The notes under the pieces: generated by a model
Databases searched by the model: none
Told to the model about the DNA's origin: nothing
Seen by the model: only the letters and a program-made list of their open reading frames with translations
Assembly (NCBI GenBank): GCA_964553745.1
Contig: CAZKLD010000010.1
Coordinates: forward strand, 1-63,788
Direction of reading: 5' to 3'
DNA length: 63,788 nt
Origin: STC-113 sp964553745
Lineage (GTDB): Bacteria; Patescibacteriota; Gracilibacteria; BD1-5; UBA2023
Part shown: positions 9,968-21,292 of the stretch, piece by piece
Numbering within the stretch: the stretch's first letter is position 1
Layout of the letters: each line of letters begins with the position of its first letter
Program-made: the position numbers and the translations under genes

Positions 9968-11926
9968 TTAATCATCTTCAGCTCAGGCTCAGCCGAATCA
10001 GCTTCCTCATCCGGATTTCCAAGCATCATTGTCGTTACTGTCATTCCTTCTATTTGCCCTTTCTTCCGCATCTTCCTTATCTTTCAATCTTCTTCTTTCA
10101 GCATCGGCTTCTTCTTGCTCTTTTTTCAGCCTAGCTTGCTCCACTCTTCTTAGTTCCTCAACCCTCAGCCTTTCGGCTTCGGCTAATTCTGCTGCTATTA
10201 TGGCAGCCAGAGCGGCTCAAAGTCAGATATATTCTCTCATTCTCGCAAACTCTGCATCGAATTCTAAAAATTTCTCGGTAACCTTATCGAGTTCTGTCTT
10301 TTTAGCATAACTGTTATTGATTTCCGTAAGCAGTATCTTTAACTTGAGCGCGCTTCAGCTCAAATCGTAGTTCAGATATACCTTTTTTCCCGTCTTATCC
10401 GCATAATTTTTTGCATTCGAAGCGTATTCGGTTTTTACATCTATTCATCTAAGCTTGCTTTCTCTCTCTTCTATCTGTGTTGGAATGAGTTCATACCACT
10501 TGATTCCATCTTCCATCTCAAGAATCTTTTGCAGAAGCTCATCGAATAGATTTTTCGATTCCTTTTCCTCGTTTCTTAGTTTATCAATATCCTTATCGGC
10601 ATATGCTTTATTGAATGACGCTAACCATTCTTCCATTTCTATTTCCAAATTCGAGAAATCAAATACTGCCGGTTTGAAATATATTCCTGAGAATTTATCT
10701 GAACATTCTCTATACTTCATCCTTAAATTCTTAAATTGCAAGTCTACCCTTATATCCAATCATGAGATTGATTGATAGAATTGGGGGATTTCTTTAAGCG
10801 ATTTCGAAAATAGCGATAGTCTTTCGGATTCTTTTTTGATTTGTGAAACCACTTCTGTAGGACTCTTGGTTTCATCGATCACTGCAATGCCAATTTTCCT
10901 GAAAACGAATCACTTATTGATCAATCCATCCAAAAGGCTGGCAACTTCATTTGCCTGACTCTTATAAGCCGCAAGCAAAGTGTTCATGTTGGATATGGCC
11001 TTTTCGAATTGCTCTCCCCATTTTCACATCTTATCTTTTATCATTGCAATTTCTCATTCTATCGAAGACAGTTTATTATCTGAACCGATTATATTATCAA
11101 GAGTTTCATCTGAGGAAGACATCATTTGCCTAACTGCTTGAGCATACTCATATATATGCTCCTTCTGGAACCATTCTGGATATTTTTGCTTTTCTGCAAT
11201 AATAGACGTATTAAGTTTAAATATCTCTCTCTTGAGCTCTTTTCTTTTGTTATTCCTTCTGTGATTCCTTATTCATCTTCTTATTCCTAATCATGCTCAG
11301 CCAACGACCACAATTATCACTGCACCCATTCATAATTCATTTAAAAGTTCTGATATTTCGGCGGATTTCTTTGCTTCATCAAACTTATTGGTTGCTTCAA
11401 CCAGAGGCTTAACTCATTCTGGGCCTTTGAATTCCTTTCTTATAACTTTATCAATCTCTGAAGTTATGAAATCAAGCCTGCAATCGACATCTTCCTTTCT
11501 GCATACTCAGTTTGATTTCGATTCTCTGATAATCTTTAAAGAAACATTATCAGTTATGTAGCGCTCAGTATTAGCAGGATTGATCCTATATTTTGAAGGG
11601 CTCTGCGTATAAAGCACTACCACTCAGGTATTCTCTCATCTGTAACCGACTCCGCACCCGTTTCATACTGAATTTGCCAATTCCATCATCGAACTATATC
11701 AATATTCCTCCAGACTATTTATCGTAAGGACGACTACCTGATGATGCATCTCGGAATCTATCTTGCGCAGACGATCCTCTATCTTAGTCTTGGTGGCAGA
11801 TTGTAAGACATTGACAGTATCGACAAGAGGAGAATTACCGGGACATGGAAGCGGTTTTGCAGCTTCTGCTCATGTCTGGGAAGCAAGTGCAAACGCAGAT
11901 CAAAGCAGAACTCATTTCAGATTCAT
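9968..11926 (-). CDS. TPM-domain membrane protein with long coiled coil
   Basis: 652 residues. The N-terminal signal segment (MNLKGVLLGSAFALAS) is followed by a TPM domain (TLP18.3/Psb32/MOLO-1 fold) at about residues 35-185: VDTVNVLQ, HHQVVVLTINSLE, GVVVLYTQSPSKYRI, TERYITDNV. A TM helix (AVIIVVVGGAGLG) lies near residue 205. A long Lys/Glu coiled coil follows, and the C-terminus is Gly-rich (KSGGGSGFGGAGAEDD). The architecture resembles membrane TPM proteins with a Gly-rich tail, whose role is unsettled (proposed phosphatase or assembly factor). Here the cytosolic coiled coil is unusually long. Many glycines are UGA, including several in the tail. Confidence 0.8.
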
Positions 11927-12000
11927 AGATTGATAATTATTAATAAAACTTTTTTACTATAATATATTTGGGTATTTTGTCAAATATTGCTTTCGTATTC

Positions 12001-15000
12001 TTATCTTCTCCATCTTCTGACCTTATCGGCGATAAAATCTGGCAAGCCAAGCTTTTCAGCTGTTTCTAGTGAAAAGGCCGAATAATGTCAATCTTTATCA
12101 AGACTCCTTCAAGGAATGATATCATAAGTATAGATAATGCCTCACTTCTCATCAAATCTGATTTCAGGATGCCTTACTTCATATGATTCAGAGTCAAGAT
12201 TCAGAAGCGAGGTGACAAGCTCTGGATTGTGGATTGAAATCTGTCCTCTTTGTCAAAGTCTTTTCAGCTCGTCCACTATTGCGACTACAAGTCATTTCTG
12301 ATATCTTGCAGGCACGCTGGAAATCATCTCATCTATCGCAAACCAATATCTTCATCACTTAGCCTTATTTTTTACCTGTTCCAATACTTTAGCTATTATC
12401 TCCGCCCAAATCTTAGCATCATTCTGACCTGCACTCAACTGTTTCTTTTCGTCTTCTAATATTCTGTCTATATATATCATTCAATCAAATATCGGCAAAG
12501 ACGCATATTCTGCGGGAACATATCAGATTGAGTGGGCCAATCTCATAATCCATTGGACGCTTTGGATATTCATTGTCTTCCCTCACATCGTAGCTCATTC
12601 TAGAATCTCAAATGATTGGCTGCTATCGAGGCGGAAATCATTTTTTACCTGCCTGTTTCCGTTTTTCTCCATAGAAGGATTGTACATTCGCCTGATATCA
12701 ATATCTCAAGTCGAATTATACTCGACCTTTGTCCAGCCTAGATCCTTTATTTTGCTTACGATGCTGAATATGCCATTAAGCTCGTAGAATACCGCTCATT
12801 GGTGATTTCTCTCTATCCTATAATCATATCTGATCTCATCGAATTTTTTCGGCTGGTCTCTTTTCAGCCTGACGATCCGTACGAATTCCTCAACATCTGG
12901 CAAATTCGTGAAATCCTCTATATAATTCGCTAAGGAATGTGCAATCGTGCTATCAAGGGTTTTCATCTTATCCATTAGCGGCTTAGCAAGATTCCCGGTT
13001 CACCTCATGGCTCTTATGATCTGGAGCATTCACAGCATTCAGTCAGAAATCGATTCTCATCTTCAATCTGTTTTTGATCTGAAAATCCATGAATCATCTA
13101 TATGTGATGCGACTTTATCTCTCATGAGATTGTCCATCTCAAGAATATCGAATCATTTTGAGACCGAGCCTATATCTTCTCATATGAACTTCATGATCTC
13201 AGGAAGAGCCGATCAATTTTCAGAAATCAGGCCAGCAAATATCTCTTCTATTCTTTTTTTTATCTTTACTGCTGCTTCTCAGCTTGTCTCAAATCAATCT
13301 TTCCACATTCATTTCCTCTCCCTTCTCTCCGCTGTAGCATGTCTGCGGGCGAGTCTTACGGTCTTCTCTAAAAAATCGAATTTAGATTTATGAAGATTCT
13401 TATAGTCAGAAGTGATATTGCCAAGGATTATCTCAATCTCTACAATATCGAGAAACCACTGAGCGACAACTCAGATTCACCTATAACTCAAGCTCTTGTC
13501 AAGATTCTCAAAGAAATACTCCCATATCGCTTTATTGAATCTGGAGAAATCTTCCATTTTCACATTCATTCATCTGCTATGGATATTGGAAGAAAGGAAT
13601 CAGGAAGATATCCATAAGAGAGTGTTGATATTCATATAAGTCGCCTCCACTTCTTCATAAGGGATTCTGCTCGCCTCTTCAAAGAATTTTTGCCGCTCGA
13701 GCAGCACTTTTGAATCTTTTGTCAATCACCATGTCACCATTCATTGCAATGTGGAATCATAGATAAACTCATCTCAGGGATTTTTCGGGTGAAGATGCTT
13801 TGGCATTCTGATTTTATCATCCTTAGAATACGCCTTGAAATCAAAGCTCGGCAGATTGCCTCGCACATCAAGGCATCTCGGATGATGTGCAGAAAAGAAC
13901 AGATCAGCATCAAAATACCAGCTATTTGGTCTTTCTTCCCATTCGAGCGGTATGAATTTCCTCATTATCTCAAAACGCTGTCTTCATCTCTTCCCTTCCC
14001 TGACTTTCACCATATCATTATATCTGGTGAATCATGCGAATCCTCAAATTGTTTTCTTCATCTTTTCCCTTTCTTCTTCCGAATATCTGAGAATAGTAGG
14101 ATAAGGCATTTCAATCTTCTCATTATTAAGGATTCCTCAAAGCATACTTCATGACGCCTTATTTATAATCCTTGAAGGTAATCAGGAGGCTCTGAAGACA
14201 TTGAGAGTATGAGCCGAATCACGTCAAGTCTCAATTGAATAGCGATAATCCATTTCTCAGCTTTTGTTTATTTTGCAATTGAAATGATAAAGTCATTTAA
14301 CTGGAGATTTTTCTTTAAGCACTTCATTCAGATATTTTTCGTTATGTGTGGCGATGATGAGACTTGTTCAATGCTCGAGCAGATATTCTTCAATGGCTTT
14401 TATAAGTCAAAATGCCTCATTCTCAGGAATAGTGGATCAGAATTCATCCAGGTAAATGAGCGGATTCTTCTTTATATCCATGATGAAAGTCAGAAGCTTC
14501 CTCTTGATATCATTTCAGAATGCTGAGAGATCTTCTCAATATGAGCTTCCTCATCTGTTCATGAAGATGATCTGTTCCCTCATCGGAAGCTCGGCTTCAA
14601 GCGCTGGGACATATCAGTAAGTCTGATGAAAAAGCTGCAGAGCAAGCCGTGACTTTAGCCATGTTGATTTTCAGCTTCAATTTCAGCCTGAATATACTTC
14701 AAGTTTTTTGCCTTTTGGCACATCATTTGGGATATGTGACATGAATTTCTCAAAATCTCATCCGAGCAGGATCCGACCATCCCTGAGTCATCTTACTGTT
14801 TCTGGCTTATCAAATCAGATTATCTTTGAGCTTTTCAGATATGAATCATGAATCCATTTTGCGACAATTAGGATTCAATCCCAATCAGAGAAAACCCTGC
14901 AAAAATCTTCTAAATTTTTCCTTAATTTTCCAAAAGCTTCATAATCATCGTTTTCCAGAATGGCTTTAAGATCGGTAAACTTAAAATCCTTGGCTTTCTC

Positions 15001-15690
15001 AAAAGCAGAGTACATTTCATCTGCCGCTTTCTGGAAAAATGGATCCGGAATATTCCTAAGAAGCTGGATATGTCTGGGAATTGCCATCCTTGCCTCTTCC
15101 AAAGATCAGGCTCAGCTCGAAAAAGCATCTAAGAGAGAAAAGAAACAATCATCTCTGTCAAGACTGGGCTTATTTTCTGATTGTTCAAGTTCTTCCACTA
15201 CCTGAGCCAGATTGCTGAAATCAGAAAACACTTCGTCGAAAAAATATAGTTTCTTCGCTTTCAGGAATGTATCATAAAGTTCATTGTAGAGTTTTTGCGG
15301 AAGAGAATTGATTTTTTCTAGAATAGCCTTTCTCGCTTTGATCACTTCTTGACTTGTTGTGGGGCATTTGAGCAGATTCCAGATGTTCACATATCAGTCG
15401 ATGGCCAGTTCTTTTCAATTCAGCTTTATCAGATCAAAAGGAGCATCTGTAAGCAGCTTAATATCAGCTCTAAAATGCTTTCATGTGAACAGGTCCAATC
15501 AAAGATCGAGAAAATATCCCTCAGTTCAGACAGGGGGTCAGCTTTTATCTAAAATCCCTGAAATCAAGCGGGAAGATTCAGGGAATATTCATCTTACAGG
15601 AAATGATAATACATTATCTGGATTTCATTTCTGGATGATTGTATCTGACATGAATTTTAAGATATCTTTAAAATTTTCAGTATTATGCAT
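12001..15690 (-). CDS. Tandem MutS-type ATPase protein
   Basis: 1229 residues in one unbroken code-25 frame with two MutS-like ABC ATPase domains. The first has Walker A GGNGSGKST near residue 333 (three of its glycines UGA), Walker B IYLDEFGST near 415, a switch IIATHNE, and the typical GLPSRIINKAS helix. The second has a shorter Walker A, GATMGGKT, near 1033, Walker B FAIDEMISS near 1120, and GLPDFIADKV near the end. Both halves have the lever/clamp-like helical region before the ATPase. I see no N-terminal mismatch-binding domain, which resembles MutS2-type or unassigned MutS-related proteins rather than MutS. Two ATPases in one chain would mimic the usual dimer. Start: ATG at 15690, the first in the frame. 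Confidence 0.85.
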
Positions 15691-15785
15691 ATTTTTTTGA
15701 TTTTGTAAACTAATCACTTCAACTTCACAAATCATACATAATATCTTCACTGGTGCAAATTTGTATTGGTTGGCTTAATAGATAT

Positions 15786-15905
15786 AATTAATGGCATAGA
15801 GGTACTTGAGAAGTTGAGTAGTAATTGGTCGCCTTGCTCAACTTCGTCACCAATGGCGAAACCGACTATATTGATAAAGAGCAGCAATTTAGTCGGGTTT
15901 TTTGT
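15786..15905 (+). ncRNA. Structured leader RNA with terminator, copy 1
   Basis: An RNA-like element of about 115 nt before the GH18-deacetylase-GT fusion gene. Stem AAGTTGAG (15811-15818) / CTCAACTT (15837-15844) encloses the loop text GTAGTAATTGGTCGCC. The nearly invariant tail CAATGGCGAAACCGACTA follows. CCGACTA (15862-15868) / TAGTCGG (15890-15896) plus a T run forms an intrinsic terminator. A second copy at 25530-25658 on the other strand keeps both helices with different bases in the first one. The conserved text extends upstream to about 15741 (ATATCTTCAC). It resembles a terminator-controlled riboswitch or leader. I could not match it to a known class. Confidence 0.7.
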
Positions 15906-16065
15906 ATACAAAATATGCGTGATGGAAAATATCCGGATTATGGCTTATCAAAACAAAAATATCAAACAAAAGAACACTTAGGAGGGGTGTAGGGATTTAG
16001 CATAATATCTAAAATCTTCCCTATGAGGCACATCTCATAGGAGTTAACTTCTAAACTATCATTGT

Positions 16066-19000
16066 ATGATTTTCGAAGACCCATCACAAAAACGCTGGAA
16101 AAGAACACTAAATGTGACTTACGGCGTAGTCCTGCTTATCGCAGGATTGATTTTCGGTTTTATAATTCCTGAATATCTCGTAAATTCAAAACCCATCAAT
16201 CCATGACTTTTCAGTGTGCTTTTCAATTATGAGAACTGAAAGCAGTCCAAAGGGCAAATAAAGAAGCCCTCCTACCTGAAACCTTTCTCTTATAACAATA
16301 CTGGTGCCATTTATGCTGATAATCAAGAACTCTTATACATAGAGAAAAGGATTGCGAATCTCAAGAATATGCCTCTGATAAATGATAATTTCATCCATGC
16401 GGCGTTCATAATGCAATCTGATAAACCAAATATTAAAGCCATCGAAGAATATACCAAGCAAGTCGATATAGCATTTCTGGACTGGATTTCCCTTTCTGGT
16501 TCAACATGCTGAATAAGGGAAGCTATAGATTGGAATCTGCTTGAGGTCATGAAGAAGAACCGGGTAATGGTATTCCCCCGATTTTCGGATTCTTCTGATC
16601 TTTGAGGAACAAAATTCATGGATTTGATAAGAGATCCCGCAAAGGCCGAATGCTTAGCCAATAATATGAAAAGCATGGTGAAAACAAGATTGCTGAAAGG
16701 TATCAATATAGATATCGATCAATTCAGCCCCGCAGATAACTGACCTTATATCAATTGGCTCATAACAATGGCCGAAATTTTTCACAAAGACAATCTATAT
16801 CTGACTGTAAATGTTCCTCTCGGCAGAAGCGGATTTGATTATAAGAATATATGACTTGTGGCTGATATAGTTGTAATAAAGGCATTCGATGAGCATTCAC
16901 AGCCCTGAAGGCCATGACCGATAGCCGGTAAAATCTGGTTTGAATGAAGAATCCAGAGCCTCCTAAAGCAATTTCCTGCCAAAAAAACTATTGTTGCCGT
17001 CTGAACTCATTCCTATGATTGGAACATTACTTCAAAAATCCTTCCGGAATTCAAGAGCTTTGATGATACGATGATTCTGGCAGATGATACGAAATCGGAC
17101 ATTATATTTGACCCGAAATCATGAAACAGCAATTTCAAATATAAGTCTTCTGATTGAGACATGCATGAAGTATGGTTTCTAGATGCAATATCCGCATGGA
17201 ATGAATATTCTTTCATCAAGAAGAGGAATGTACATTGATTTGCATTATGGAGAATCACAAATGAGGATACTACACTTTGGAATTTCATACCTAAGAATTA
17301 CAGCCTTGCAGAGGAAGAGAAGAATAAGGAAAAAGCGCCGGAGATTCATGAGGCATATAAGCAAGGATTTGATTGGCTATGACTTAGCAATATCGGCAAC
17401 TCCTGGCAAATGGGGCAGATTTCGATGAATGCCGCTTCTCCAGATGTAAAGTTTTCAAATGAAATGCAGGACATAAGAATGGATTTCAAATATCCTTCTC
17501 AAGAATCGAATCTGAAACCGAATGAATATAGGATTGCTTCATCCGATAATACATTCATATTTCCATATTTTCGGGAAAACTCTCTTGAAAACTGAAGTGA
17601 TGCGACTTTTGATCCTAAAGAACTTAGAGATTTGCCTAATTTTGAAAGGATAGAATCTGAAGGGGCTGGGGAAATCTTCAAAATACAGAAAGTCCAGAGC
17701 ATGTGAACTCGGGAACTTACCTTGAAATGAGACGAAATAGTATTATCCAGATATGTAAGCCTCCCCCAGAAGACAAAAGTCCTGAGGCTGGGAAGCTGAA
17801 AATCCAATACCATAGCCCTTACATTCAATAATGGACCAGGTGAGCACACTAATGCCATATTGGATATATTGAAAAAATATAACATAAAGGCAACATTTTT
17901 CCTCAAAGATGAGAATCTGAATCTCAATCCGAAGACGCTGCTAAGAGAATACCGCGAGGGGCATATGATATGAAGCAGAGCACTATTCTATCCTGACAAT
18001 CTTGATGTCTCTGCAGAAAAAGTAAGAGAAGAGCTCAATTCCGCACAGAAACACATTAAGCTCATTTCATGACATTGAGCTATGCTCGTAAGGGCACCCT
18101 ACAATGTATCTGATTCTGTTCCGCTCAATAAAGAAGATATAAAAGCGATGTATACTGCAAGCGATATGGGATATATCTTAGCCGGAGCAAACATAGACTC
18201 GAGAGATTTTACAAATCCATGAGCCGAAATCATAACCCAGAATATGCTATCATGACTCAAAAAGGATAGCTCAAATATAATAATAATGCACGATTTCTGA
18301 TGAGACAGGATACAGACAGTGCAAGCGCTTGAAATGATGATTCCAAGAGCTCTAGCGCTCGGTTATGAATTCGTACCGCTCAATGATACCCTGGGTGTCA
18401 ACAGAGAGGCTCTAATGCCTGAAGTCCCACTCTTTGAGAAGTTCATGATCTTATGAAGGCCTTCATTTCTGGCTATCATACAGGATTGAGCATGGCAATT
18501 CATATCTCTCCTCTTTCTATTCTCCACATTTATTGCGGTGCTGAGGATGATATTCATAGGGTTCTATGTTTACCGTGCATGAAAAATCCAGACTAAGTAC
18601 TATAAGCAAGAGTTCACTCCTCCTGTAACCATTCTGGTACCGGCTTATAATGAAGAGAAAGTGATTGAGAAAACAGTTTTATGACTTTTAAAAAGCGATT
18701 ATCCGAATTTTGAAATCTTGGTTATAGATGATTGAAGCAAGGATGCGACAGCAGAAGTGGCAAGGCGGCTGACAGAGAAATATGAGAATGTAAGGCTTAT
18801 TTCAAAGCCGAATGAATGAAAATCTTTAGCGCTGAATCTCGGATTCAAAGAGGCTAAGCATGAATTCATAATCACGATCGATGCCGATACTATTGTATTT
18901 CCAAAGACAGTCTATTATATCGTGCAGCCTTTTTCCGACCCAAAAGTCGATGCGGTCTGCTGAAACATATTAGTGTGAAATGTTAAGAATGTGCTGACAG

Positions 19001-19686
19001 CATTTCAAGAAGTAGAGTATGTGATTTGACAGAATTTTGACAAAAGGGCGTTCGATGCGCTCAATTGCATATCCGTGGTTCCGTGAGCGACTTGAGCTTG
19101 GAGGAGGCAGAAAGTGCTTGATGTGGGATGATATTCGACCGACACTCTCGTAGAAGATGCCGATCTCACGCTCACAGTCCTGGAGAATTGATGAAAAATA
19201 GTTTATTCGCCTATGGCAAAATCAGTCACAGAAGCACCCGAAAAAGTATTGCCGCTCTTCAAGCAAAGATTCAGATGGAGCTTCGGGACATTTCAGTGTT
19301 TCTGGAAACATAGGCACACTTTGTGAAAAGGTTCCCTCTGAAATATAGCCCTTCCGAACATGCTCATTTTTCAGGTCATGTTCCCCCTCCTTGCTCCGCT
19401 CTGAGATCTGGTGCTCCTATATTCCCTGATAATCTGAGATTATAAAGCGATGTTTCTGGCATATCTGTTTTTCTTGTCATTGGACATAATTGCTTCTGTA
19501 ATCGCCTATGTTCTCGATAAGAAATCTTTGAAGAATGTCTGGGTAGTGGCTATTCAGAGGTTCTTCTATAGACAATTCATGTACGCCGTGACTTTCAAAT
19601 CCATAATTGCGGCATTGAAATGAGTGAGATACGGATGGAATAAGCTGGAAAGAAAGTGAACAGTAAAAATTTCAAATGCAGGCTAA
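16066..19686 (+). CDS. GH18 / polysaccharide deacetylase / GT2 fusion
   Basis: 1206 residues. An N-terminal TM helix comes first. A GH18-like barrel follows, with the catalytic strand GINIDIDQ near residue 215, where the family usually has DxxDxDxE, so the catalytic Glu is Gln. A NodB-type deacetylase domain is next: LTFNNGP near 585 replaces TFDDGP and the usual HxxxH is GSRALFYPD, so the metal ligands look lost. After a TM helix comes an intact GT2 domain (VIDDGSKD near 887, DADT near 939, QRFRWSFG near 1066) and further TM helices. This order is known in membrane polysaccharide synthases of Firmicutes and others. Probable role: synthesis and export of a surface glycan. The leader RNA lies about 160 bases upstream. 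Confidence 0.87.
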
Positions 19687-19723
19687 AATAATCCATAAGG
19701 ACATATTTCTTAACTTCAAAAAA

Positions 19724-20830
19724 ATGTCACCTATAAACAGGGCATTGCTTATCCTGATTTCGATATTCCTGATAACACTAGCTTATGCAAGCACAGTGTC
19801 AAGGCATAGCGAGGATTTGCAAAATCCAGACGACTGATACCGAACATCAGACAAACATGAAATCAAAAGGAAATTCGAATATTATTGATACTATCCTTCT
19901 TGGAAGCATCTTGTTTTTCCATCAGAGAAAATCCCAAGCGATTACCTGAACTGAATATTCCATGCTTTCATATGGGCTGATAATGATTGAGGACTTGTCA
20001 TTCCTGAGTGATTCGAGGATCAGCTCATAGTGGATAACCTGAAAAAGAAATGAGAGCTAGTCTCCATTTCGATAGGGTGATGAGAAAACTCGCAGTGGTT
20101 CAGGGAGGTTGCAAAAAAGCCTTTATCCAGGCTGAGATTCATTTCAGAATTAAGGCAATTCATAAATGAAAATTGATATAATGGCGTCGACTTGGATTGG
20201 GAATATCCGGTCTGAACTATAGAAGCCGATCAATTCATATCATTTGCCAAAGATATAAGAAGAAACATCCCCGGCATAACTCTCACTGCGGCATTGCCGA
20301 TTTCACTGGACTCATTATGAGTGGAGAAGATAGAGGAGATGCAGAAGTATCTGGATTTTGTGCTTGTAATGGCATATGATATAGAAGATGGCTCAGATGG
20401 ATACGCATGAATCAATGCCCCTCTTCATAGGACCGATAAGATGCGCGAAGACGTGAGCATAGCAACGCTGTTGGAAGCAAACTACATAAGCAAGTGAGTT
20501 CCCAGGGAAAAGATTGTGCTATGACTCCCTCTTTATTGAAGAACCTATAATGTAACTGCGCCTTATGAGAATACGCTATGATCAGAAGATATCGAATACA
20601 AAGATATCCCTTTCGATAAATGCGAGAAATCATACGTTTGATGACCGATTCTAAAATGCGAGAAATCATATGTCTCATATGATGATACGAGAAGCATTGC
20701 AGAAAAAATCAGGTATGCTAAGGATAATGATTTAAGATGAGTATTCTTCTGGGCGCTATGACAAGACGATAATATGATCATATACAAGCTGAAGAATAGA
20801 TTGAATAGGCCAACAAGGCAGGTTCAGTAA
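19724..20830 (+). CDS. GH18 family glycoside hydrolase
   Basis: 368 residues with an N-terminal signal or TM segment. A complete GH18 barrel is visible: SISIGGGENS near residue 115, the catalytic strand GVDLDWEYP near 157 (all acidic residues present), MAYD near 218, and a final strand VFFWALGQDD near 350. It therefore looks active, unlike the degenerate GH18 domain of the gene just upstream. It starts 37 bases after that gene and is probably cotranscribed, followed by a strong terminator. Likely role: hydrolysis or remodelling of a chitin-like or N-acetylglucosamine polymer, perhaps the product of the upstream synthase. Confidence 0.88.
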
Positions 20831-20842
20831 TGCGTATAATCC

Positions 20843-20883
20843 TAAAGTGTCGGTTAAGCAAATTTCCGACACTTTATTTTTTT
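20843..20883 (+). terminator. Terminator of the glycan operon
   Basis: TAAAGTGTCGG / CCGACACTTTA hairpin followed by a long T run, 12 bases after the GH18 stop codon. Confidence 0.9.
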
Positions 20884-21240
20884 GTAAAGATTAAATGATA
20901 TTCCAGGAGCACTGACAAGAATTGGCAGTCGGATTATGAATACGCCCGCACCTTGCACAACGCCATGACAATAAAGATAGGTTCTTATATGTCAACCTTG
21001 CATAAGCAAGAAGCTCTTATCCCGACATTTATAAGGGTTATCCTATACAAGGAATAGACTAACTGTACGCAAGAGTGCATAAGAGTTCCTGGATATCTTT
21101 GGAGTCAATCTCCGGTAAATCTTTCTATGATATGGTGACAAATAACAGAAGAAAATAAACAGCATATGGCCTTCAGCAATACTATATCCATCAAAGCAAC
21201 TTTATCATAAAGTAAGTTTTATTCTGATTTTTAAAATATG
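20884..21240 (+). other. Possible gene remnant
   Basis: Between two terminators. On the + strand one frame reads for about 60 codons up to a TAG and then continues for about 57 codons in the same frame to TAA, with no clear start codon. A 75-codon minus-strand frame also exists. I recognise neither. It may be a decayed gene or plain spacer. Confidence 0.25.
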
Positions 21241-21272
21241 AAAAAACACCAGATTTCAATCTGGTGTTTTTT
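21241..21272 (-). terminator. Terminator of the modular deacetylase gene
   Basis: AAAAAACACCAGAT / ATCTGGTGTTTTTT, symmetrical and usable in both directions. It lies just beyond the stop codon at 21293. Confidence 0.88.
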
Positions 21273-21292
21273 CATCGTGATTTGGCATGTTC

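Noticed and set aside
12947..13393. A 148-codon + strand frame
   Set aside because: It lies fully inside the tandem MutS gene on the other strand, which is open over 1229 codons.
15786..15905. Identification of the leader RNA as a c-di-GMP, lysine or fluoride riboswitch or a hammerhead ribozyme
   Set aside because: Only short words agree (AGAGGT, CGAAAC); the conserved cores of these classes are absent.
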